From Callorhinus ursinus (taxonomy: Eukaryota > Chordata > Mammalia > Carnivora > Otariidae), in assembly GCF_003265705.1 (NCBI RefSeq), contig NW_020312859.1, positions 3,184,740-3,248,739 on the forward strand: 64,000 bases of DNA. Reading direction: 5' to 3'. This document shows, piece by piece, positions 55,422 to 64,000 of the stretch; the first letter of the stretch is position 1, and each line of letters opens with the position of its first letter. The notes beneath the pieces were generated by a model. The model ran no database searches, was not told where the DNA came from, and saw only the letters and a list, made by a program, of their open reading frames with translations. The translations under genes and the position numbers were made by a program.

Positions 55422-55639
55422 AGAAAAGCAACATTCTGACAACAAAAAGTGCTCTTGAAGTTAAAAGCAAGATAGGAGAAATTTTTAAAAAAATCAATAG
55501 CAGGGTTGGAAGTTACAGATGAGGAAATTTCCCAGAAAGTAGATTAAATCATAAAGATAGAGAAAATAGGCAAGAAAAGATAAGAACTATCCAGAAGATA
55601 CCACGTCCAAATCAGAGGAGTTCCAGAGAAACAGAGGGC

Positions 55640-56420
55640 AGTACGTAAATAGGTTCAGGTACCAGTTCCAACATCAACAAGCAACTTTTGGACACTAGCC
55701 GGCTGTCCTACAATTCAACTCAGTCCCAACCCTACCTACCTGGAGACAACATCAGATTCCTCAGGTTAAAGGTTCAGTCCTACAAGACTGCTCCCTACCT
55801 CACTTCACACAGCAATCACAGGCCCAAGTTGTAACCTGTACTTCTGACCTACTGGCTGTAAATCAGAGGTTCTGATGACGCCTCCTTGGGTCGGATTAAT
55901 TTGCTAGAGTGGCTCACAGGAGTCAGAGAAGCAGTTTACTTAACCAGATCACTGGTTTATTATAAAAGGATATAATTCAGGGACAGCCAGATGGAAGAAT
56001 TGCATAGGGAAAGGTCTAGGAAAGGGGCACAGAGTTGCCAGGATGTCTCCAGGAGCATCACTTTGCCCATATCTCCACGTGTTCATCAACCCAGAAGCTC
56101 TCCAAACCCCTTCCTTCTGGGTTTTTACGGAGGCAATAGTCAAGATGGTTAAATCATTGGCCACTGGCAATAGATTCAACCTCCAGCCCTTGTCTCCTTC
56201 CCTGAGGTTGGGGGACTGGGGTGCTAAAAGTTCCAAACCTCTGATCACATGGTTGGTCCCCCCACAACCAGCCCCCATCCTTAGGTTACCTAAGGGCTTT
56301 CTAAAGGCCACCTCATTAACATGATAAGACATTCACCAGTAATGTCAAGGATTTTAGGAGCTCATTGCCAGGAATTGGTTGAAGACCAAATATATCCTTC
56401 TTATTATAATTCACAGTATC
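55640..56420 (-). repeat. old LTR (ERVL-class likely), solitary
   Basis: 'gattaatttgctagagtggc', 'actggtttattataaaagga', 'tctgggtttttacggaggca', 'aaatcattggccactggcaa' and 'gatcacatggttggtccccc' follow a mammalian-wide LTR read in antisense (its polyadenylation word would be aataaa, near 55958 on the minus strand). Family uncertain; no viral genes seen. Confidence 0.55.
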
Positions 56421-56601
56421 GCAGTATGTCAGCAACAAAATAATCACAATTTCCCCCACAGAGAAGGACATCAATTGCCACAGTGAAAAGGCCCATGAGT
56501 ACCCAGCAAGATAGACAAAAAATGGACTCATGCTAAAGTATACCATCATGAAATTTCAAAACACCAGTAGCAAAGAGATTTTTCCAAAAATATTTTGGAT
56601 T

Positions 56602-56790
56602 GGGATGCCTAGGTGGCTCAGTCAGTTAGGCATCTGCCTTCGGCTCAGGTCATGAACCCAGGGTCCCGGGATCGAGCCCTGCGTCAGGCTCCCTGCTCAG
56701 TGGGGAGTCTGCTTCTCCCTCTGCCTCTGCTGTTCCCTCTTGCGCTCTCTCTCTCTGACAAATAAATAGATAAAATCTTAAAAAAAAATA
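56602..56790 (+). mobile_element. Can-SINE
   Basis: 'gatgcctaggtggctcagtc' to 'aaataaatagataaaatctt' plus A-run. No convincing duplication. Confidence 0.92.
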
Positions 56791-57167
56791 AAATTTAAAA
56801 AACATATTTCTAATTATTTTAAACCACTAACTAATCTGTCCATTTCTGAGAGGAATATGATAAAACGTCCAATGACGAATTATGATTATCAAACATCTCC
56901 CTGGAATTCTGTGAATTGTTGCTCGATATATTTGTATGCTTTTAAGTGCATGATTTTTCCCATTATATTTTCTTTTATGCTGTTCCTTTTACTAGTATAC
57001 AACCTCTTGCATTATTATACTTTTACACTAAATGTTATTTTGTCTCATACTGAAATTGCTACCCTAGATCTCTTTTGATATTTGCCTGGAATCCAGGCTT
57101 TGTCCCACTTTCTATGTTTTTTCATATTCATATTAAGTATATTTCTTATTTAAAAAAATAATGACCC

Positions 57168-57362
57168 TTTTTTTTAAAAGATTTTATTTATTTAACAGAG
57201 AGAGAGAGACAGCAAGAGAGGGAACACAAGCAGGGGAGTGGGACAGGGAGAAGCAGGCTTCCTGCCGAGCAGGGAGCCTGATGTGGGGGTCGATCCCAGG
57301 ACCCTGGGATGGTGACCTGAGCCGAAGGCAGACGCTTAACGACCGAGCCACCCAGGTGCCCC
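57168..57362 (-). mobile_element. Can-SINE inside L1
   Basis: Antisense SINE with 'cgcttaacgaccgagccacc' head variant. Flanks atgaccctttt and attgactcttt are only a weak duplication. Confidence 0.92.
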
Positions 57363-57476
57363 TGTATTGACTCTTTCTTTAAAAAGTCTAATCTTAGGTG
57401 TCTTTTAATAAAAAGTAAGCTTAGTTCATTTGCATTTATTGCAATTATTTTTTTATTAGAACATATTTCACAGCTG

Positions 57477-57672
57477 GGGCGACTGGGTGGCTCAGTCGTT
57501 AAGCGTCTGCCTTTGGCTCAGGTCATGATCCCAGGGTCCCGGGATTGAGCCCAAAATCAGGCTCCCTGCTCGGCGGGAAGCCTGCTTCTCCCTCTCCCAC
57601 TCCCCTGTTTGTGTTCCCTCTCTTGCTGTGTCTCTCTCTGTCAAATAAATAAATAAAATCTTTAAAAAAAAA
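57477..57672 (+). mobile_element. Can-SINE inside L1, 16-bp target-site duplication
   Basis: 'gcgactgggtggctcagtcg' to 'caaataaataaataaaatc'. aca(t/c)atttcacagctg at 57461-57476 and 57673-57688. Confidence 0.95.
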
Positions 57673-58560
57673 ACACATTTCACAGCTGATAAAGATTCTT
57701 TTTTCTTCCTTTCCTGGTTTCCATTGTTTAGGCAGAATTTCCTTTTGCTGGTTCAAAAGTTATATATTCTGCTTTTGGTTTTGTTATGGTTAGTAGTAAC
57801 CACTACATAGCCTCTAATTTAAAGCCTATACTCATGTTGAATTTCCCTTATTTCCTGAACTTGACAATATTTATATCTACTCCTCGTTTTACATATTACT
57901 TGTAGTGTCCTCTTGATTTCAGTCTGATTCTTGTTTGTTGACAGTCTGCTTCACTTCCAGAAACATTTAGAATATGTCTTTGATGCTCTCATGTTTCACC
58001 GTAAAGCAGGTGTAGGCTTTTCCCTATCTCTTCTGCATGGTGTTTTATAAGCGTTTTTAAGCCAGGACCTTTTGTCTTTAATTTTAGAAAGTTGAATTTT
58101 TACTATTTCTCCAAATAGTTTATCCCCTCCGTTCTTCCTCTTCTCCTAGAGTTCTTATTTTCTGACTGTTGGCAGTTCTATTTCTATTCTTCATATATTT
58201 CAAAGCATTTTTAATAGTATATATTTTCTCTCTTTATCATTTACTGCTGCTTCTCGGGCAAGTTCTTCAAACTAATCTTCCATTTCATTAACTTGCTCTT
58301 CAGCTGTTTCCGTCCTGCTATCAATTCCATCTTGTATCTCTTTATCTTGACTACTATATATTTCATGCTTAACATTTCTACTTGGTTCTTTTAAACAATT
58401 TGAAATTTTTTCTTCATACTCTTAACATCTTTCCTTATTTCCTTAAGGGTTTTTGCAATGTATATTTTAAATTCTAGATCCATTGGTCTCAATAATTCTG
58501 CTTCAGGTGGGATGCATTGTTTCTTGCCTTCCTTTCATGAGAGGTGTACTTCTCCAGTGT

Positions 58561-58791
58561 CTAGATACTTCAACCTGTGAGTTCAAGGTTCCACAATGGC
58601 CAGCACAGCACCCAGCTGTTCTGTTACTTCCTTGACACTGGAGGTCTGGGCTGTTCCTTCCAACATCTATGAAATGGCAGTCAGAGACACTATAGGGGAT
58701 TTCAGGAGGAGAAGTAAGAGCAGAACTTTTCAAAGCTTTCCTCCAACCCAACAGGTTTTAATCCTGGTTCAGCATTAGAATTGTATATGGA
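58561..58791. other. unassigned flanking sequence
   Basis: Nothing recognised. Confidence 0.4.
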
Positions 58792-58990
58792 GGGGCGCCT
58801 GGGTGGCTCAGTCGTTAAGCGTCTGCCTTCGGCTCAGGTCATGATCCCAGGGTCCTGGGGTGGAGTCCCACATCGGGCTCCCTGCTCCGCGGGAAGCCTG
58901 CTTCTCCCTCTCCCACTCCCCCTGCTTGTGTTCCTGCTCTCGCTGTCTCTCTCTGTCAAATAAATAAATAAAGTCTTTAAAAAAAAAAAA
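58792..58990 (+). mobile_element. Can-SINE
   Basis: 'ggggcgcctgggtggctcag', 'tcgttaagcgtctgccttcg' to 'taaataaataaagtctttaa' with A12. Duplication not identified. Confidence 0.93.
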
Positions 58991-59064
58991 GATTAAAAAA
59001 AAATGCCACCTCACCAGGATACCTGGGACGAGGTCCAGAGGTGAGCATAGATTTTCTCAACACC

Positions 59065-59370
59065 ATATTTTGGAAAAAAAAAAAAATTCAAACCTATAAA
59101 ATAGTTGAAAGAAATAGTACAGTGAACACTGGTGTGGTCTTTACCTTGATTTGCCAAATGTTGCCACAGTTGCTTCCTCTCTCTCTGGTGGGGGTGAGGG
59201 TGTTTGTTTTGCTGAACCACTGAAAATAAATTGCAGACGTCATAATTTTTCATCCCTAGTACTTCAACACAAATCTCCTACCTATCATTGTATCTGGTGT
59301 GAATATTTTTAAGAGCTTTCTCAGATGATTTTTAACGTGCAGCCAGGCTTGAGAACCACCACTCTAATCT
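59065..59370 (+). repeat. LINE-derived fragment (L1M-type 3' region likely)
   Basis: 'tatagtt'-like A-rich text, 'gaaagaaatagtacagtgaa', 'tttgctgaaccactgaaaat' and 'aaattgcagacgtcataatt' match a common old LINE 3' segment. Confidence 0.5.
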
Positions 59371-59462
59371 ATCTTCCCACCATTGCCTTTGCTTGCCTAT
59401 TCCCTACCCCTCAACATACGTGAACATGCACACATACCCCCCCTACAGACCACACATGCACA

Positions 59463-59870
59463 CACACACATCAAACACACATACCAAACACATGTCACAT
59501 GTGCATGCACATACCACATGCATACACACACCAAACACACGACACATACACACACCAAACATAACAGCACACATGCACACACACACCACAAGCAAACACA
59601 CACCATCACACAGCTCTCGTGCACACACATGCCACATGCAAATGCACACCAAACACACAGCTCTCGTGCACACACACATCACATGCAAACACACACCATC
59701 ACACAGCTCTTGTGTGCACACACATCACATGCAAACACACACCATCACACAGCACATGTGTGCACACACACCACATGCAAACACACACCATCACACAGCA
59801 CACGTGCACACACACATCACATGCATCAGCACACCAAACACATAGCACATGTGCATACACACACTCCAGC
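59463..59870. repeat. 46-bp CA-rich minisatellite
   Basis: Unit: caaacacacaccatcacaca, then gct/gca with ctcgtg or catgtg, then cacacacatcacatg. Starts at 59593, 59639, 59686, 59732, 59778 and 59824 give lengths 46, 47, 46, 46, 46 and about 46. Two to three more decayed units precede. Contains CACGTG-like and CATGTG words. The 150-178-codon His/Thr-rich open frames across it are repeat artefacts. Confidence 0.92.
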
Positions 59871-60415
59871 TCAAGGCAGCCTGCAGACTCCCCAAGGATT
59901 TCTATCAGTTCTTTATTAATTCCTCAAATCCATGTTTTCTCCCATTTCTATCATTTCTTTGGGGTAGAGTTTGAGGGCAAGAGCCATCAACCTGGGCTAC
60001 AAGGTCACCTTGACAACAACTTGAAGTCTTCAGGCTCTGCATACATCTGTTTTATAATGTTGATGTATTTGGTATTTGATAACGCAGTGGAGAAATCACC
60101 ATTTTAGGCAAAACATAACAGTTCAGAAAAACTAAAGGCAATCCTAATGCAAAATAAAGTCTGATCTTGAATTTGTTCATAGTGTTCTTAAAAGGATATG
60201 AAATATTTCTTTAGTCAAAATACACAAAGATTAAATTAACCCACTCTGTCCATAGCCCCATTTCTATCTGGATTTTAAATGCCTGAAATAGTATTTTAAG
60301 TATTATGATACAGTCACCAAGTTTCCTTTTTAAAAATTTTTTTTTGAAATAGTTCATCTCTTCCCATATCTTAACCATATTAAATATTATAAAATTTTAA
60401 TGGTTTTCTTCCAAT
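59871..60415. other. unassigned flanking sequence
   Basis: AT-rich, no feature supported. Confidence 0.4.
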
Positions 60416-60419
60416 CTGA

Positions 60420-60570
60420 TATGTAAGGGATGATGTTTCAGTGTTGCTTTAATTTGCATTTCACTGAATACCAGCAAAGTTAAGCATCTTTTTACATGGT
60501 AATTTAGTCACATAAATTTTATCTGATGTTCATAGTGTTTGTCCATTTTTTAAAAAGAGATTTTTAAAGA
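60420..60570 (-). repeat. LINE-1 ORF2 3' scrap, minus strand
   Basis: 'gctttaatttgcatttcact', 'gttaagcatctttttacatg' and 'catagtgtttgtccattttt' are antisense L1 ORF2. Confidence 0.7.
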
Positions 60571-60955
60571 AAAAGTTAATAGTCTCTCCCTCCAAACCTA
60601 CCTTTAAGTAACGAATATTTTCTGTTAGTTTTATATCCTTCTAAATCTTTCTCCAAATGCATCCAAAATATACAGACACTTATATGGTTCCAGTCAGATG
60701 ATGCCAAAGCTACTCAAATACCTAGGGGTGAAGTGTGAGGTACGGGGAATCATCAAGGAAAATCTGTCCATGTTAGTCCGAGGCAAATAAACATCCTAAA
60801 AAGAATCCTATTCAAAGATGACAAAAGGGGACATAAGCCAAAACTTGCCAACAAAAGAGAATGAAGTAAACACAGCAGCATGGAGATATGAAGACTATGT
60901 TTCTGAAAACCGAACCCATAAAACAGATGAAAACTTGGAGTAAATCTACTTTCCA
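60571..60955. other. AT-rich unassigned sequence, possibly LINE-derived
   Basis: No readable motif. Confidence 0.3.
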
Positions 60956-60959
60956 TTCT

Positions 60960-61335
60960 TAGTGGAATGGAAAAAAATCATCAAGGACTCCATAGAAAAA
61001 AAGGATAAAAAATGAGATCCTTATAACAACAGATCAGGTTAACAAAAGAATAGGTGATGCTAAGAAAAATCATGAAGGAAATAAACAATGCTATTCCAAC
61101 ATTTTTTTTAAAAATGGTATACAAAGCAATGAAAAACAGACTCATCATTGAAGAAACCCAAACCAGCGAGGTGGGGAATAGACTTGAGAAAAATAACGCA
61201 GGATATGGGGGCAAAGAACAAAAGAATGGAAAAACCCATTTAGGAAAAACAACAGATATTCAGTGTAGGATGGTTGGCATTCCTAAAGGAGAGGCCAGAA
61301 CAAATTGGTCAAAGAAACAGTAACAAGGAAGATTC
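60960..61335 (+). repeat. LINE-1 ORF1-like remnant
   Basis: An 89-codon frame at 61054-61323 ends in IQCRMVGIPKGEA, close to the conserved 'R-I-x-G-[IV]-P-E-G-E' segment of L1 ORF1. Upstream coiled-coil-like residues are decayed. Confidence 0.6.
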
Positions 61336-61393
61336 TAATAAAATTATTTCATTTTTATGTATAAATAAAACTTTATGTAAATATCCATGTAGA

Positions 61394-61581
61394 GGGCGCC
61401 TGGGTGGCTCAGTTGGTTGAGCGACTGCCTTCAGCTCAGGTCATGATCCTGGAGTCCCACATTGGGCTCCCTGCTCGGCGGGGAGTCCGCTTCTCCCTCT
61501 GACCCTCCCCCCCCTTGTGCTCTCTCTCTCTCTCTCTCATTCTCTTTCTCTGAAATAAATAAATAAAATCTTAAAAAAAAG
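61394..61581 (+). mobile_element. Can-SINE with 11-bp target-site duplication
   Basis: atccatgtaga at 61383-61393 and 61582-61592. Internally lacks about 15 bp around the B-box region ('gatcctggagtcccacattg'). Confidence 0.94.
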
Positions 61582-61592
61582 AATCCATGTAG

Positions 61593-62271
61593 AAGCAGGA
61601 CCCTGACTTTTCTGCCACACAATTCACTGCCAGAAACAAAACAAGGTTTGAAGGAACAAAATGAACATGGCCCCAGACTTTAAGTCCAGTCAAGGTGCCA
61701 ATCACCCAGTAAGGAAACAGACAAGATGTTATGAAACACTGAAGAATCTGAGGAGGAGATCACAAACACTTTTTTCCCAAGAACTAGCTGAATACATAAA
61801 TACTTTTGAACATGGAAATTTTGTCATCGGAGAGAGCCAAGTCCACCCCAATTCTAAGCATAGAAATTAAGACTTAATAACTGCAAGAAATATGGTTATA
61901 AAACAGAATGGAAATATTCAATTCCTTAATAGAGAAAGGCACATAATATAATTATCAATAATAATTTCATTATAATACAGTGGGACAAAAATTTAGGATA
62001 CACTAGTCTGGTGCAGTAGATTTGGAGTTGAGATCGACAGAGGAGGGGGTAAAGAGAAGTAAAAACGTGTAATTGTCCTCCCCTTTCATAGAGGGAGACA
62101 TAAGACAAGGTCTTGCTTCTAAAATTGATGGATTAGAAAATCTAGGATTAATCATCCAATTATTAGCAGATCTAAAAAACAATCTACAGTTATTAAATTC
62201 TTAAAAAATTGTGAATGTTACAGCAAAAGATATAAAGCGAGAATACCGCAGTGAATCACAACAAAAAACAA
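61593..62271. other. AT-rich sequence, possibly LINE-1/HAL1-derived
   Basis: A 69-codon frame at 61661-61870 resembles no protein I know. No other motif. Confidence 0.3.
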
Positions 62272-62289
62272 AATAATTGGACGTTTTTA

Positions 62290-62505
62290 TTTTTTTATTA
62301 TTTTTTTAAAAATTTTTATTTTATTTATATATTTGACAGAGAGAGAGACAGTGAGAGAGGGACCACAAGCAGGGGGAGTAGGAGAGGGAGAAGCAGGCTT
62401 CCTGCTGAGCAGGGAGCCCGACGCGGGGCTCGATCCCAGGACCCTGGGATCATGACCTGAGCTGAAGGCAGACTAAGCTTAATGACTGAGCCACCCAGGT
62501 GCCCC
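62290..62505 (-). mobile_element. Can-SINE with diverged 18-bp target-site duplication
   Basis: Antisense SINE with the same 'cagactaagcttaatgactg' variant as the copy at 39961. Flanks at 62272-62289 and 62506-62523 match at 15 of 18 bases, all differences being transitions. Confidence 0.93.
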
Positions 62506-62801
62506 AATAATCGAACATTTTTAAACAACAGAAATTATTATGACAATAAATGAAAAAGGGTTAAACACAGATATTTTTAAAAACTTACTTAAATTAAAAC
62601 ACAAAATACAGCTCGGGAATGCCTACAAAACACTTAAGTAAACAAAATAATTCAGAAAGATTATGAGTAAGAAGAAAAGCAAAGAGGTTCTAGGGAATGC
62701 AAACAAGAAAAAAGCATAGCCACAATGTGAACATCAGCCAAAGCAGAATTCTCTTAAACATTCAAATATCATAGAAGTCTACTGCCATTTAAATTATTCC
62801 A

Positions 62802-63005
62802 GGGGTGCCCGGGTGGCTCAGCCGTTAAGTGTCTGCCTTCAGCTCAGGTCATGATCTCAGGGTCCTGGGATCAAGCCCCACATCGGGCTCCCTGCTCAGC
62901 GGGGAGTCTACTTCCCCCTCTCCCTCTGCCTCTCCTGCTGGGGCTCACTCTCTCTCATGCTCACTCTCCCTCTCTCTCAAGTAAATAAAATCTTTTTTAA
63001 AAAAT
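62802..63005 (+). mobile_element. Can-SINE
   Basis: 'ggggtgcccgggtggctcag' to 'caagtaaataaaatcttttt'. No clear duplication. Confidence 0.92.
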
Positions 63006-63009
63006 TACA

Positions 63010-64000
63010 CATGCACATTAAATGACTATTGGCATCATGTTCAATGGGAAGACATTCAGAAGCATCCCCCTTAAATCATGAGGAAAGACAAAGAGACAAC
63101 TTATTACCATGCATTTTGCCCTCTATTCTGAAATCAAGAGAATAAAACAGGAGGTATAGATATTTGGGGGAAAAAACCAAAATGATCAATATTCACACAT
63201 TATATAATTTTCTACCTAGGGAAAGAAAACAAGAAAATCAATTAAAAACTTACTAGAAATAATAATAGATTCAGTAAAGTAGATGGTTTAAAATAAATGT
63301 ACTAAAATCAATTGTTTTCTTAGATTTCCAGAAATGACCAATTAGAAAATATAGCAGATTTAAAAAATTACATTCATTCCGGCAGTAAAAAGCAAAAGAC
63401 AGATCTAAAATTAACTTTTAAAAATGTACATGATCTGTACCGAAAAAGGAACAACTACTTAATTCTACCCAAATACTTAATAGAAAAGGGAGAAGAACAG
63501 CATGTCTTTGGATAAGAATATTCTATTGGTGTAAATACTTTTAAAAGATAATTTGGCAGTGTATATCAACATGGCAAACAAGCATACTTTTTTAAAGATT
63601 TATTTATTAATTTGAGAGAGAGAGAGCGGGGGGAGGGGCAGAGGGAGAGAATACTTAAGCAGACTTCCTGCTGAACACGGAGCCCCGCGCAGGGCTTGAT
63701 GCCAAGACCATGAGATCATGACCTGAGCTGAAATCAAGTCAGACGCTTAACCAACTGAGCCACCCAGGCGCCCACAAGCATAACTTTTTGTTCAGCAAAC
63801 CCATTTCCAGGGACCATACAGAAATCTTATAGAAAGTAAAAAATTACAACGTGCAAGACTCAAGGATTTTGGCCTAAGCAACTGAGCAAATAGTTGTGCA
63901 GTTCCCAAAATTAACAAAGTTTATTAAACTGGCAATATGTAGTACCAGCCTTAATTTCTCCAAAGAAGACATCCAAATGGCCAACAGGCACATGAAAAAG
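63010..64000 (+). repeat. old LINE-1 ORF2 remnant running off the window, with a Can-SINE inside
   Basis: 'ttcagtaaagtagatggttt' (the FSKVDGLKIN segment of ORF2) and, at the very end, 'agacatccaaatggccaaca' with 'ggcacatgaaaaag' (KEDIQMANRHMKK-type segment). Many stops. A SINE interrupts at 63591-63773. Confidence 0.75.
63591..63773 (-). mobile_element. Can-SINE (older subtype) inside L1, about 15-bp target-site duplication
   Basis: Antisense SINE; acaagcatacttttt at 63578-63592 and acaagcataactttt at 63774-63789. Confidence 0.92.

Larger units (their letters stand above)
56820..58560 (-). repeat. old LINE-1 remnant, minus strand, with two Can-SINEs inside
   Basis: T-rich antisense text: 'catctccctggaattctgtg', 'actgaaattgctaccctaga', 'ggtttccattgtttaggcag', 'tccatttcattaacttgctc' and 'tttctacttggttcttttaa' suit an L1M ORF1-ORF2 region in reverse. 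Confidence 0.6.

Noticed and set aside
55640..56420. Endogenous retrovirus with genes next to the LTRs
   Set aside because: Only solitary LTR-like sequence is visible; no gag, pol or env text adjoins it.
59383..59919. His/Thr-rich 150-178-codon open frames, and the regularly spaced repeat mistaken for a CRISPR-like array
   Set aside because: Both come from the 46-bp CA-rich minisatellite. Units are head-to-tail without unique spacers, and the genome is eukaryotic.
4006..63773. tRNA genes suggested by A-box/B-box words
   Set aside because: All such words lie in Can-SINE heads, which are tRNA-derived. No intact cloverleaf with a terminator was seen.
60000..64000. Search for GTSF1L, expected upstream of TOX2 by mammalian synteny
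   Set aside because: No CHHC-type zinc-finger peptide or other GTSF1-like text can be read. In human the gap is far larger than this flank, so absence is expected.

Overview
The window is vertebrate, specifically carnivoran, chromosomal DNA. About 21 tRNA-derived Can-SINE copies can be read (heads such as cctgggtggctcagtc, CT-rich middles, aaataaataaaatctt tails), many with clean target-site duplications, alongside LINE-1 3' ends with the carnivore-type 3'UTR. The SINE type lacks the dog SINEC_Cf and felid hallmarks. I therefore infer a non-canid caniform (bear, panda, seal or mustelid group), but not a species.

Only one protein-coding gene is supported: TOX2 (TOX high-mobility-group-box family member 2), on the minus strand and represented by two alternative first coding exons. 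The distal one (29112-29210, 33 codons) lies in a strong CpG island (about 27480-29660). The second (1875-2000, 42 codons) lies 27 kb further into the gene behind a TATA/CCAAT/GC-box promoter. Both end in AAG followed by a GT donor in phase 0, so each can join the same downstream exon, which lies beyond base 1 and outside the window. The HMG box and the rest of the protein are not here.

Layout: 1-29111 is the first TOX2 intron (or 5' flank, for the internal promoter). It is GC-richer, with ancient MIR/L2/MER5/MER20 fragments, only three Can-SINEs, and several unique blocks that look like regulatory DNA, including a 14-bp SOX-like palindrome at 6487. 27480-29660 is the CpG-island promoter with opposed G-quadruplex motifs, a duplicated CCAAT unit and a GTGTGA-rich tract just inside the intron. 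29700-64000 is the 5' flank of TOX2. It becomes AT-rich and repeat-dense: minus-strand L1 blocks, a three-layer nested L1/L1/SINE at 38.7-40.6 kb, old LTRs, a pogo/Tc2-type DDE transposase relic at 53.3-54.0 kb, and a 46-bp minisatellite at 59.5-59.9 kb. A unique block at 42.04-42.76 kb, 13 kb upstream of the CpG-island promoter, carries clustered CAAAG motifs and is the best distal-enhancer candidate.

No complete gene, RNA gene, CRISPR array or prokaryote-type system is present. The long open frames in the CpG island and in the CA-rich repeats are compositional. Repeat family names come from recognising consensus wording by eye, and boundaries are approximate unless a target-site duplication fixes them.
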